Positions 52,527 through 64,000 of a stretch of 64,000 nt of DNA are shown piece by piece. Position numbers and translations under genes: made by a program. Position 1 is the first letter of the stretch. Each line of letters opens with the position of its first letter. Origin of the DNA: Gracilibacillus massiliensis (lineage in GTDB: Bacteria; Bacillota; Bacilli; Bacillales; Amphibacillaceae). The stretch is taken from assembly GCF_001458115.1 (NCBI RefSeq), contig NZ_CZRP01000013.1, forward strand, positions 1,240,001-1,304,000. The letters run 5' to 3'. The notes beneath the pieces are model-generated. The model made no database searches, was not told the DNA's origin, and worked only from the letters and a program-made list of their open reading frames with translations.

Positions 52527-54191
52527 TCAAAAACGACCAGATCTAAATATCGAATAAATTAACCAGGCGAACATTAACATCGCTATGACAAAGCCGATTT
52601 CGATCGCTGGTATTTCCCATAATAATGAAGATTGTCTCCCTAAAGCGGAACCTATAATCAGACCAACCATTATTAAACTAAATGCTAATAATACAATACT
52701 AAATGATAACCGGTTACTAACACGATCTAACTTGTCGAAAAACGAGTTTGCTGCAGGAATCGAGATTTCGATTGGCAATTTCCGTTTCTTTACGATAGCA
52801 GTTAATTCCTGGACGATTTCTGGCATATCATGCAATACATCACTGTAATCATTCAATTGATCGTAGATGTCCTCGGCAATTTTTTTAGGATGGTACCTTT
52901 CTTTGATCAACTCCCTACCAAACGGTTCGGCTGCATCCATGATACTAAGGTCTGGCGCTAAGGGCTCCACTACCCCTTCCATCGTTAATAATGTTTTACC
53001 GACAAGTGTTAAATCAGTGGGAATAGTTATTTTGTGCTCATTTGCAATGAAGAACAAGTCTGTAATAGCCTCACCTAAACTCATTTCACTTAATGGAATG
53101 TCATAATATTTAATAATAAACTTATCAATATCTCCTTGCAGTTCATGCTTATTAACTTCTTCTGGTACAACACCCATCTTGGTAATAGCCCTGATCATAG
53201 CTTGTGAATCTTGCTTCACTGTTGCGATGATTAAAGATGCCAAATGTCTTTTCATGTCTTCAGATAAGCGTCCTGCCATTCCAAAATCCATCAAAGCAAT
53301 TCTGTCACCAGGTATTGCTAAAATATTTCCGATGTGGGGATCCGCGTGAAAGAAACCATCTTTAAAAATTTGATAAAAAATAGTTTGTACGACTGTCTCT
53401 GCTAACCTTTCTGTATCATATCCATTCTTTTCTAAATTGCCATAATCATTTAGTTTGATACCCTCTATAAATTCCATCGTTAATATGCTATCCGTACTAT
53501 ATTCCCAATATATAGATGGTATCGAAACATCTTTGTCATCTTTAAATTGTCTTGCCATTAAGTCTGCATTTCTACCCTCATTAACGAAGTCTAATTCTTC
53601 TTTTATTGCTTTAGAGAATTCGTTGGCAATATCCGAAACTTGATATCGCTCTGCCCATTTCAGCCGCTGTTCTGCTCGTATAGCTAGTTCATGTAATATT
53701 TCCAAATCTGTATGTATAACTTTCTCTACGTTGGGCCGTTTGACTTTAATCGCTACCTTTTCTCCTGATATCAATGTTGCTTTATGCACTTGTCCAATAG
53801 AGGCAACACCTAAAGGTTTCTCCTCTACATCTTTAAAAAACTCTTCGAGCGGCGAACCGAGCTCTCCTTCGATAATAAGGCGTACTTTTTCAAAAGGGAC
53901 AGGAGATAGCTGATCTTGCAGCATTTCTAATTCCTTTATAACATCAGGTGGAATAAGATCTGGACGTGTACTTGCCATTTGTCCCATTTTGATAAATGTT
54001 GGACCTAATTCTTCTAAAAAGGAGCGCATTCTTTGTCCAACTGATTTCGTTGTCTTCTCTTGTTCTCGCTTTACTATTAACCTTCTAGGCAGGGGAAACA
54101 ATTGATCCATCCCAAGTTCTTTGACAATATAACCAAATCCATTTCTTGAAAATGCAACTGCTATTTCTCTGTATCGCTGAATATGTCTCAT
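52527..54191 (-). CDS. AarF/UbiB/ABC1-family atypical kinase
   Basis: 554 residues. The kinase-like core has the family KxGQ helix (ELGPTFIKMGQMASTRPDLIPPDV), the ATP lysine in KATLISGEKVAIKVKRP, GxxHADPHIGNIL as catalytic loop (FFHADPHIGNILAI) and DFGMAGRL. Two hydrophobic helices close the protein (about 495-550), a tail anchor typical of UbiB-type proteins. ADCK/UbiB proteins support quinone biosynthesis or lipid handling; Bacillaceae use menaquinone, so a lipid- or quinone-related role is likely. The ATG is followed upstream by the phasin-like gene 53 bases away, same strand. Confidence 0.88.
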   Translation of the reverse strand: MRHIQRYREIAVAFSRNGFGYIVKELGMDQLFPLPRRLIVKREQEKTTKSVGQRMRSFLEELGPTFIKMGQMASTRPDLIPPDVIKELEMLQDQLSPVPFEKVRLIIEGELGSPLEEFFKDVEEKPLGVASIGQVHKATLISGEKVAIKVKRPNVEKVIHTDLEILHELAIRAEQRLKWAERYQVSDIANEFSKAIKEELDFVNEGRNADLMARQFKDDKDVSIPSIYWEYSTDSILTMEFIEGIKLNDYGNLEKNGYDTERLAETVVQTIFYQIFKDGFFHADPHIGNILAIPGDRIALMDFGMAGRLSEDMKRHLASLIIATVKQDSQAMIRAITKMGVVPEEVNKHELQGDIDKFIIKYYDIPLSEMSLGEAITDLFFIANEHKITIPTDLTLVGKTLLTMEGVVEPLAPDLSIMDAAEPFGRELIKERYHPKKIAEDIYDQLNDYSDVLHDMPEIVQELTAIVKKRKLPIEISIPAANSFFDKLDRVSNRLSFSIVLLAFSLIMVGLIIGSALGRQSSLLWEIPAIEIGFVIAMLMFAWLIYSIFRSGRF

Positions 54192-54244
54192 TTGTTTCCT
54201 GAAAATAATAATCCCCCCCTTTTTTCAATGAATGGCATGATAGC

Positions 54245-54547
54245 CTATTCTTTTTCTCTCAGTTGGTTTTCCAATTGTGTAATTCGTTGTTCTAATGCAC
54301 GTAAATCTCTTTTAGTCACAACTTCTAACTCTTCCAACAACTTATTAACTCTTTCTTTCATCATGTCATCGATGTAATTTTTGCTTTCTTCTCCTTTTCG
54401 TTCCCAATCTTGAAAAATACCATCTGATTCTTCCCTGGATAATTCTCCTTTTTTCATTAATTCATCAATCACTTTTTCTGCTTGTTCTTTGCTTAATGTA
54501 GCCAATCCAAGGCCAAGGGTCATTCCTTTTTTAAATGTGTCACGCAT
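54245..54547 (-). CDS. Phasin-like coiled-coil protein
   Basis: 100 residues, helical and heptad-patterned: an N-terminal KKGMTLGLGLATLSKEQAEKVIDELMKKGELSREESDGIFQDW resembling polyhydroxyalkanoate-granule phasins, and a C-terminal coiled coil (VTKRDLRALEQRITQLENQLREKE). Such proteins are often encoded beside AarF-type kinases in Bacilli, as here. It may bind lipid bodies or membranes. A sigma-B-like promoter lies 35 bases upstream. AGGAGG precedes ATG. Confidence 0.75.
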   Translation of the reverse strand: MRDTFKKGMTLGLGLATLSKEQAEKVIDELMKKGELSREESDGIFQDWERKGEESKNYIDDMMKERVNKLLEELEVVTKRDLRALEQRITQLENQLREKE

Positions 54548-54581
54548 CGCTCTTACCTCCTAAACGTTGTTTTAGTTAGTT

Positions 54582-54607
54582 TTACCCTATTTAAAGAATG
54601 TAAAAAC
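54582..54607 (-). promoter_or_regulatory. Sigma-B-like promoter of phasin-aarF
   Basis: On the minus strand GTTTTT (54602-54607), 14 bases, GGGTAA (54582-54587), five of six at -10 and all at -35. The -35 lies in the stem of the GH53 terminator. Confidence 0.5.
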
Positions 54608-54641
54608 ACCCTTTAGTATTATCCTGACTAAAGGGTGTTTT
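54602..54641 (-). terminator. Terminator of the galactanase gene
   Basis: AAAAACACCCTTTAG and CTAAAGGGTGTTTTT form a 15-bp stem with an 11-base loop just after the stop on the minus strand. Confidence 0.88.
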
Positions 54642-54644
54642 TGA

Positions 54645-58157
<3,513 letters not shown>

Positions 58158-59324
58158 ATGAACAAAAAAGATATAGCCAGTATTCGAAAAGAATTTAAAA
58201 TAGATAATGATCGTATGAAAATTAATGAGATATTTAACGTCTATATTATGAAAGAATCCAGTGACATTTATCATCAACAGAGCCAAGTCTTTAGCATGCT
58301 GGATCAAGATGAGCAAGAATTATTTATGACGAATTTTAAAAAAGTCTTAACGGGTCAGCTTGATGAAAAATTGTTTGAATTAAAATTCCAATCAGACGTC
58401 GATAATCCGACCCAACTTATTTTACATAAAGGATTGCTTACTGCTGAGAGTGAAGATTGGAAAGAGCAAATGCTTCAAATTGTAGAGAAAATGTTGCAAG
58501 ACAGACTTTATGAGATGGATATCGTCATCACTTTTATTCGCGGAGAATACGTAAAACCGGCCAAGCGTAAAAATGAAGAGTCTGAAGAAAGTGAACTTGA
58601 TTCGGTTTATTCCCATTCTTTTATTCTTGGCAGTATTAATAAAACACAAGATCCCAAAAAGGAACTGCATTTTGACTATGTCGAAAAACAATTCAAATAC
58701 AACGTGGTGGTCGACCCTGTGATTAATTTAAACGCACCAATCGGAGGATTCCTATTCCCTTGTTTCACCGATAATGCAGCAGACGTCAACCATATACTTT
58801 ACGCAGCAGGGAAGGCCAATGAACCGGATGAAGGATTTGTTGAAGATGTCCTAAACGCGGAAGAAACGATGACAGCAAAGGAAGACAAAATAGTTTTCGA
58901 AGAAGTGGTTCGTGATGCGGTAGGACACCAAATTAATTCTTCAACCCTTGCTAATGTATATGAAGAAATCCACCGAATGACAGAAGATAACGAAGAGGAA
59001 GAAACACCGACTTTAGATTATAAAGATGTCGAACGTGTGTTGAAATCCAGTGGTGTAGAAGAGGTCGATACTGAAAAAATGGAAACAGCTTTTAAAAATG
59101 TAATTGACGATACGAGCTATGAATTGAAAGCACGGAATATTGTACCTAAGTATAACTCTAAATCTATTAAAATAAATACGAAAGTTGCCAATATCGCAGT
59201 CAGTCCAGAAGATTTACGCCATGTAAGACAAGTACAATTAGATGGACGACGCTATTTAATGATTGAAGTGGAAGAGGACACAGTTGTAGATGGATTCACT
59301 ATGATACCAGAGGCGTTTAAATAA
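58158..59324 (+). CDS. DUF4317 family protein
   Basis: 388 residues from ATG 58158 (TAGGAGTG upstream; the ATG at 58116 has no site). Soluble and acidic. The start NKKDIASIRKEFKIDNDRMKINEIFNVYIMKESSDIYHQQSQVF and the ending VSPEDLRHVRQVQLDGRRYLMIEVEEDTVVDGFTMIPEAF define DUF4317. The family is common in Firmicutes and has no known function. It is a single-gene transcript. Long charged C-terminal half (EEEETPTLDYKDVERVLKSSGV) suggests a scaffold or regulatory protein, which is only a guess. Confidence 0.8.
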   Translation: MNKKDIASIRKEFKIDNDRMKINEIFNVYIMKESSDIYHQQSQVFSMLDQDEQELFMTNFKKVLTGQLDEKLFELKFQSDVDNPTQLILHKGLLTAESEDWKEQMLQIVEKMLQDRLYEMDIVITFIRGEYVKPAKRKNEESEESELDSVYSHSFILGSINKTQDPKKELHFDYVEKQFKYNVVVDPVINLNAPIGGFLFPCFTDNAADVNHILYAAGKANEPDEGFVEDVLNAEETMTAKEDKIVFEEVVRDAVGHQINSSTLANVYEEIHRMTEDNEEEETPTLDYKDVERVLKSSGVEEVDTEKMETAFKNVIDDTSYELKARNIVPKYNSKSIKINTKVANIAVSPEDLRHVRQVQLDGRRYLMIEVEEDTVVDGFTMIPEAFK

Positions 59325-59358
59325 AATCTTCGCTTATATTTTTAGTGGTGTTTGAGTT

Positions 59359-59388
59359 TTGGCGAGATAATAGATGTTATCTCGCCAA
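59359..59388. repeat. Small palindrome TTGGCGAGATAA
   Basis: TTGGCGAGATAA, 6-base loop, TTATCTCGCCAA, a perfect 12-bp stem without T run. It resembles the palindromes at 36140. It lies between convergent ends of the DUF4317 and malic enzyme genes. Confidence 0.7.
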
Positions 59389-59442
59389 GAAGCACACATG
59401 TATCTATGAACATAAATTGATATTCAAAAAATTTGTCAAATG

Positions 59443-60825
59443 CTATATCTTCCTGGAAACTCCACTATCCATGGCTGCTTGATAAACAGCATTTCGGGCT
59501 TGTTTCACCACTTTTTCATTAAATACACCTGGAATAATATAATCTTCACTTAATTCGTCTTCATGAATCGTTGCCGCAATTGCTTTAGCTGCTGCTACTT
59601 TCATTTCATCATTAATTGCTGTTGCCTTCGCATCTAAAGCACCTCTGAATATTCCCGGAAAACATAAGAGGTTATTGACTTGGTTCGGATAGTCAGACCT
59701 TCCTGTTGCCATCACACGCACGTGTTCCTGTGCAGGAGCCGGGGAAATTTCAGGTTCAGGGTTAGCAAGGGCAAACACAATCGCATCATCTGCCATTTTT
59801 TTCAAACCTTCAACTGACAAAACACCACCACTGGATACACCAATAAAGATATCTGCACCCTCTAGAGCTGTTTCTAAAGGTCCATCTATTTGATCGGCAT
59901 TCGTATTAGCTGCATACCATTGCCACATCGCATTATCATAATTGTTATTTGATGAAATAATACCTGCTTTATCTACACCTACAATATTTCCAACACCCGC
60001 TGCCATAAGCATTTTGGTTGTGGCAATACCCGCTGCCCCCACACCACATACGACAACGTTTACATCTTCTAGTCTTTTCTTAACCAACTTTAATGCATTT
60101 AGAATACCTGCTAACACAACAATAGCTGTTCCATGCTGATCATCATGATAGACTGGAATATCTAATTCTTCTTTTAAAGTGTCTTCTATTTCGAAACATT
60201 GAGGAGATGCTATATCCTCTAGATGAATTCCACCAAACCCTGGGCTGATTGCTTTAATGGTTTGTACAATTTCTTTAGGATCTTGTGTAGCGAGACTTAT
60301 CGGATAGGCATTAATATTTGCAAAGCGTTTATGTAGCATCGCTTTCCCTTCAATAACAGGCATGGCCGCTTCCGGTCGAACGGTGCCCAATCCCAATACC
60401 GCAGTACCATCCGATATAATCGCTATCGTATTATTTTTTATCGTTAAATTATGTGCTAATTCTGGCTTCTCATCGATTGCACGGCTTACTCTTGCCACTT
60501 CTGGTGTATACACATGTGAAAGCTGTTCTCGGTTCTGAAGGTCCAGTTTGGGGCGAATGTCTAATTTACCACCTAAATGTATCAGAAAGGTGCGATCCGA
60601 TATATGTCTGACGGTAAGTCCTTCTGTATCCTTCAATCCCTGAATGACCTTCAATTGTATCGATTCATCACTAACTTTAATCGATATATCGCGAATGGTT
60701 ACATCAGGCTTTTCTTGGATGACATCAATAGCTACTAAGTCAGCCTTATGTTGATGAATTAAGGTAGCAACCTTGCCAATATTCACTTTTTTCTTTTCCA
60801 TTTCAAGACGGATGATAATATGCAT
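59443..60825 (-). CDS. NAD(P)-dependent malic enzyme with ACT domain
   Basis: 460 residues. An N-terminal ACT domain (about 1-75, VRHISDRT region at the end) precedes the malic enzyme core: GTAVLGLGTVRPEAAMPVIEGKAMLHKRF, GGIHLEDIASPQCFEIED, DDQHGTAIVVLAGI (metal and cofactor contacts), the Rossmann VVVCGVGAAGIATTKML and FALANPEPEI. It oxidatively decarboxylates malate to pyruvate. The size and ACT domain match the YqkJ/MleA type, tied to malate/anaplerosis; ACT domains bind small amino acids or similar effectors. GGGAGGA before the ATG. Confidence 0.93.
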   Translation of the reverse strand: MHIIIRLEMEKKKVNIGKVATLIHQHKADLVAIDVIQEKPDVTIRDISIKVSDESIQLKVIQGLKDTEGLTVRHISDRTFLIHLGGKLDIRPKLDLQNREQLSHVYTPEVARVSRAIDEKPELAHNLTIKNNTIAIISDGTAVLGLGTVRPEAAMPVIEGKAMLHKRFANINAYPISLATQDPKEIVQTIKAISPGFGGIHLEDIASPQCFEIEDTLKEELDIPVYHDDQHGTAIVVLAGILNALKLVKKRLEDVNVVVCGVGAAGIATTKMLMAAGVGNIVGVDKAGIISSNNNYDNAMWQWYAANTNADQIDGPLETALEGADIFIGVSSGGVLSVEGLKKMADDAIVFALANPEPEISPAPAQEHVRVMATGRSDYPNQVNNLLCFPGIFRGALDAKATAINDEMKVAAAKAIAATIHEDELSEDYIIPGVFNEKVVKQARNAVYQAAMDSGVSRKI

Positions 60826-60961
60826 CGTGTGTCCTCCCTCAAATTTATAAAGTGAAACATATCTTTAACTTTCCATTTATTCCTCAAATTGAAACTTAAA
60901 TCGGGGCATGATGAACGGTTATGCCGTAATTATCTCAAGCCTTCACATTTTAATAGTCTAC

Positions 60962-61135
60962 TTATTGATCATCTAAATCATTCCTGAAATCTTTCATTTG
61001 GTAATTATTTCTCTCTTTGAAGTGTTGACCGATTACCGACGTATTTATACCTTGCCTTACCGCTGCTTTAATCACAGCATAAAGGATAAACATACCCACT
61101 ACTCCATTTAATAGCACCATCATTACCAAGTCCAT
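60962..61135 (-). CDS. Small single-span membrane protein, 57 residues
   Basis: ATG at 61135 with AGGAG 9 bases upstream. Residues 3-27 are hydrophobic (DLVMMVLLNGVVGMFILYAV), then a charged cytosolic-like tail KAAVRQGINTSVIGQHFKER and an acidic end. Ordered like small membrane regulators of Bacillus, but no family recognised. It lies alone between the malic enzyme and the terminator of the aminotransferase gene and has its own ribosome site, so it is likely real. Confidence 0.55.
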   Translation of the reverse strand: MDLVMMVLLNGVVGMFILYAVIKAAVRQGINTSVIGQHFKERNNYQMKDFRNDLDDQ

Positions 61136-61198
61136 AACTCACACTCCTCGTAGATTATATTTCCTATTATGCCTGATTCAAACAAGCAAAGTAAATAC

Positions 61199-61233
61199 AA
61201 AACGGAACCAAATCATTACGATGGTTCCGTTTT
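61199..61233 (-). terminator. Terminator of the aminotransferase gene
   Basis: AAAACGGAACCA pairs with TGGTTCCGTTTT, perfect 12-bp stem, near the stop of the minus-strand aminotransferase gene. Confidence 0.85.
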
Positions 61234-61251
61234 ATCACATTGACTTATTTT

Positions 61252-62430
61252 TCAGATGATCTCGCTTAACTTCTTTACTCCGTCTACAATAGCTGTTGGT
61301 TCTTCATAACTAAAGGAGAGACGAAGCCACTCCTTACCATCTTGTTGATTTAGGAAAAAGTATTTGCCTGGCAAAAACGACACACCCTTCTGCGTTGCCT
61401 GCTCAAGAAGCTTCGACGTATCTTCACCAGGTACTTTCATCCATACAAAATAGCCTCCCCTTGGTACATACCATGATACAGAATCTGGCATATATTTAGC
61501 TAACGCATCGATCATCGAATCACACTTTTCTTTGTACGATTTATGTAGCAGGCTTAATTGTTTTTTTAATGGATAGTCTCTTAAGTAAGTTGACATAACC
61601 GCCTGTGCAAAGGGATGGTCTAAATCTTTCTTAAACCAAAATAACGTTTCGATTATTTCCTTTGTTGCAGCTACCCAGCCAATTCGTAATCCTGGAGCAA
61701 CTACTTTTGAAAAAGACCCTAGGTAAAGGACTCGACCATCCTTGTCAAACACCTTTAACGGAGTAGGTTGGTCATCAAAGTATAGATCTCCATAAGCATC
61801 ATCCTCTACAATTAGAAAATCAAACTGAGTCGCTAATTTTAAAAGATGTGTCCTCCGTTCAGCTGTCAATGTTGTTCCTGTTGGATTATGGAAGGTAGGG
61901 ATTGTATATAACACTTTTGGTAGTGGAAGACCATTACCTTGTCGTTCCGTTAAAAGATCTTCCAGTTTTTCTGTTTGTAATCCGTCTTCATCAATCGGAA
62001 TTTCCATAAAAGAATTTGTATAATTTTGAAAAATTTCTAAAGCTTCCATATAGGTTGGTGATTCGACTGCCACCACTGTATCTTCATCAATAAAAATCCG
62101 TGCAATCAAATCAATTGCTTGGCAAGCCCCTGCAGTAACTAGTACCTCTTCCATCGCAAACTTCATTTCACGTTCATCTAATCGTTCAATAATTTGCTGT
62201 TTTAATTGGTCCATTTTAGGAGTGCCAAGGTAATGAAGTGGCAGATCTTGTTCCTCATCAAGTAATTGGCCAACCGATTCTTTTAGTTGTTTGACTGGTA
62301 CAAGACTTGGTGCAGGGAAACCTGAACTTAGACGAATACAGTCCGCTGGTATATATGGCATCCATTCACCAGGTGGATCGTTTTGTATTGCATTTTTTAT
62401 ATTATTGGAATAAAAAGCTTCCATCTTCAT
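61252..62430 (-). CDS. PLP-dependent class I/II aminotransferase
   Basis: 392 residues. Fold-type I enzyme: SSGFPAPSLVP, DLPLHYLGTPKMDQLKQQI, VTAGACQAIDLIARIF, YTIPTFHNPTGTTL, DAYGDLYFDD, PLP lysine in YLGSFSKVVAPGLRIGWVA. This pattern is that of 2-aminoadipate/aromatic aminotransferases without an N-terminal GntR domain. Substrate not certain. Lies 78 bases upstream of a YjiH gene on the same strand, read first in the opposite order; the terminator between them (62461) indicates separate transcripts or partial read-through. Confidence 0.85.
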   Translation of the reverse strand: MKMEAFYSNNIKNAIQNDPPGEWMPYIPADCIRLSSGFPAPSLVPVKQLKESVGQLLDEEQDLPLHYLGTPKMDQLKQQIIERLDEREMKFAMEEVLVTAGACQAIDLIARIFIDEDTVVAVESPTYMEALEIFQNYTNSFMEIPIDEDGLQTEKLEDLLTERQGNGLPLPKVLYTIPTFHNPTGTTLTAERRTHLLKLATQFDFLIVEDDAYGDLYFDDQPTPLKVFDKDGRVLYLGSFSKVVAPGLRIGWVAATKEIIETLFWFKKDLDHPFAQAVMSTYLRDYPLKKQLSLLHKSYKEKCDSMIDALAKYMPDSVSWYVPRGGYFVWMKVPGEDTSKLLEQATQKGVSFLPGKYFFLNQQDGKEWLRLSFSYEEPTAIVDGVKKLSEII

Positions 62431-62460
62431 GTTTGTAATTCACCTTTCCTTTAAACAGTA

Positions 62461-62489
62461 AGAAGCATTGGCAATCAACCAATGCTTCT
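62461..62489 (-). terminator. Terminator after the YjiH-family gene
   Basis: AGAAGCATTGG and CCAATGCTTCT pair with a short loop, 20 bases after the YjiH stop (minus strand). T run is short on the minus side, better on the plus side. Confidence 0.6.
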
Positions 62490-62508
62490 CTTTATTATGA
62501 CCTATTCG

Positions 62509-63861
62509 TTAAAAAAATAAAAGATGTGCCATTAATGCTACCACTGGTAACGTAATAATTGTTCTTTGCAAGAAGATAATGAACAATTGGAAAAGCGAGA
62601 TCGGGATCTTAGATTTTAGTAAGAGAATACCAATCTCCGACATATAAATAAGCTGTGCTAAGGACATAACCCCGATCACAAAGCGAGTCAATTCCGATTC
62701 AATCCCACTACCAATCACAGCGGGTAAGAACATATCGGCAAACCCAACAATCATCGCGGGTGCCGCTGCTTCTGCCTCTGGAATCTGTAACAATTGCAAA
62801 AATGGTATGAACGGATAAGATAAATAATTAAAAATTGGAGTTTTTTCTGCAATAATAAGTGCTATGGTTCCTAACGCCATTACGAGAGGGATCAAGGCAA
62901 ACCAAATATCAATAACATTCAATACACCACTTTTGATCACACCTCGATAGCTCTTCACCTGACCTGCTTTCTCTACTGCTTTTTCGACACCCCATTTAAA
63001 ACTAGATACACCGTCTGGCACGTCTTCATTTATTTGTTTTCCTGCCTTTTCGTAATACACATCCGCTTTACGTGATAACGGTGGTATTCGTGGTACGATA
63101 ATAGCAGCAATTACACCTGCAACAATAACGGTCAAATAGAACTGGACAAATAAGTGATCAATACTTAAAAATCTAGCAATGACTAAACTAAAGGCAATTG
63201 ACGCGATCGAAAAGTTCGTTGCTACCACTGCTGCTTCTCGTTTTGTATAATAACCAGATTCATATTGTTGGGTCGTAAGTAATACGCCTACCGTTCCACT
63301 TCCCATCCATGACGCTAACGCATCAATCGAAGAACGTCCTGGCAATTTAAATAATGGTTGCATAATTTTCCTTACGATCGTACCAATAAAATCCATCAAA
63401 CCAAACTGTAATAACAGTGGCATAAATAGACAGGCAAAGAAGAACCATACCATTAAGACTGGAATTAAATCATGCAAAACGGTGCCACCTGTTGCCATTG
63501 ACCAAATAAATTCTGGACCAGTTTCTGTTAATGTTAAAATCGCAAATAGTGCACCAAAGAAACGCAATATAACCCATAATAATGGAATATTAAATAAACT
63601 ATCTAAAAAAGGACTTTTCTTCAAAAAAGGGATGTCTATCATCTTCGTTATTAGACTACCAATAGCAGACACACTTAAAATAATCGTCATAATTAAAGGA
63701 ATATAATCCTCTAGCAGGGCTTGCAAACCATCTGCTAATACTCCTAAACCAATCGTAACCTTACCATCTACAGATATAGGAACAAGGAATAATAATACCC
63801 CAATAAGTGATGGCAACCAAAACTTTGTATATTGACCTGCTGTAAATTTAGTTGATTTCAT
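62509..63861 (-). CDS. YjiH-family membrane protein (nucleoside recognition/Gate domain)
   Basis: 450 residues from ATG 63861 (GGGGAGAACAAC before it; the earlier frame start at 63939 has no site). About ten helices. Blocks FWLPSLIGVLLFLVPISVDGKVTIGLGVLADG, SIDALASWMGSGTVGVLLTTQQYESGYYTKREAAVVATNFSIASIAFSLVIARFL and EAAAPAMIVGFADMFLPAVIGSGIESELTRFVIGVMSLAQLIYMSEIGILLLKSKIP mark the YjiH/SpoIIIM-like Gate family, seen with nucleoside or peptide transport. Transport substrate unknown. The upstream neighbour is cut by the window end. Confidence 0.85.
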   Translation of the reverse strand: MKSTKFTAGQYTKFWLPSLIGVLLFLVPISVDGKVTIGLGVLADGLQALLEDYIPLIMTIILSVSAIGSLITKMIDIPFLKKSPFLDSLFNIPLLWVILRFFGALFAILTLTETGPEFIWSMATGGTVLHDLIPVLMVWFFFACLFMPLLLQFGLMDFIGTIVRKIMQPLFKLPGRSSIDALASWMGSGTVGVLLTTQQYESGYYTKREAAVVATNFSIASIAFSLVIARFLSIDHLFVQFYLTVIVAGVIAAIIVPRIPPLSRKADVYYEKAGKQINEDVPDGVSSFKWGVEKAVEKAGQVKSYRGVIKSGVLNVIDIWFALIPLVMALGTIALIIAEKTPIFNYLSYPFIPFLQLLQIPEAEAAAPAMIVGFADMFLPAVIGSGIESELTRFVIGVMSLAQLIYMSEIGILLLKSKIPISLFQLFIIFLQRTIITLPVVALMAHLLFF

Positions 63862-63939
63862 GTTGTTCTCCCCGTTTATCATTGTTGTTCGTATTTTTTC
63901 AGCAAGTATTAATATAACACCACTTGTATATTCATGCAA

Positions 63940-64000
63940 TATCTTTATTTGGATTCTATTTTTTACCTGTTTTCTTGATCACACTCAGGACAGAGCCTTG
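63940..64000 (-). other. Window edge, possible end of another minus-strand gene
   Basis: Sixty bases upstream of the YjiH gene. On the minus strand, two short open ends run in from the edge: one ends LCPECDQENR (63963), the other KKTGKK (63956). The CPEC in the first is zinc-like, but ten residues cannot identify a gene. Confidence 0.2.

Noticed and set aside
52258-52530. 90-codon open frame on the minus strand between katE and the aarF-like gene
   Set aside because: No ribosome site, no family pattern, and it overlaps the katE promoter region.

Overview
The window looks like a chromosomal segment of a low-GC, endospore-forming Bacillaceae bacterium, most like the halophilic or alkaliphilic genera (Gracilibacillus, Oceanobacillus and relatives). 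The signs are AT-rich DNA, AGGAGG-type ribosome sites, frequent TTG/GTG starts, an H-type small acid-soluble spore protein, stressosome and sigma-B style regulators (RsbQ, RsbR), an S-box in front of sulfate assimilation, and a cell-wall anchored glycosidase with an LPDTA sorting signal. I see no rRNA, tRNA, prophage, transposase or CRISPR array. The genus is inference.

Layout. 1-1.7 kb: end of glutamate dehydrogenase, then an EAL protein. 1.9-6.2 kb: a tightly coupled operon of an RsbQ-like hydrolase, a PAS-GGDEF cyclase, a PlsC-like acyltransferase with a zinc ribbon, and a GltS-type transporter. 6.9-9.6 kb: a YbgA-family gene divergent from photolyase and a TspO-like protein. 10.3-15.5 kb: an lnrJKLMN-like two-component/ABC exporter operon. 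15.7-18.3 kb: aldo/keto reductase, HxlR regulator and an RsbR paralogue. 18.5-24.8 kb: SAM riboswitch and cysH-cysJ-cysI-sat-cysC. 25-29.2 kb: DUF1232 protein and fruR-fruK-fruA. 29.3-36.1 kb: membrane protein, LuxR regulator, a saccharopine-dehydrogenase-like gene behind a Fur box, queF behind a preQ1-I-like riboswitch, DUF418 and DinB proteins. 36.3-37.6 kb: serC behind a ZTP (pfl) riboswitch. 37.8-49.5 kb: HAD, PilZ, MFS, DUF4395, VOC, EcsC, MerR, alcohol dehydrogenase, YetF, PLD, SIMPL, GGDEF, sspH and SDR genes. 49.9-54.6 kb: a 59-residue CxxCxGxG protein, large catalase, an AarF kinase and a phasin-like protein. 54.6-64 kb: secreted GH53 galactanase, DUF4317, malic enzyme, a 57-residue membrane protein, aminotransferase and YjiH-family protein.

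Themes. Cyclic-di-GMP signalling recurs (EAL, PAS-GGDEF, PilZ, membrane GGDEF). General stress recurs (RsbQ-like, RsbR-like, and sigma-B-like promoter matches before phr, sspH-SDR, katE and phasin-aarF). Three separate riboswitch classes (SAM, preQ1, ZTP) control sulfur, queuosine and serine/one-carbon genes. Three copies of a 370-550 bp near-palindromic non-coding repeat sit at 6.3, 9.7 and 16.6 kb and fill the largest gene-free gaps.

Best candidates for novelty are the repeat family, the RsbQ-PAS-GGDEF-acyltransferase operon, the ZTP riboswitch on serC, the preQ1-controlled QueF variant with Cys replacing the active-site His, the Fur-box saccharopine dehydrogenase gene with a tiny leader ORF, and the CxxCxGxG mini-protein with a possible structured leader.
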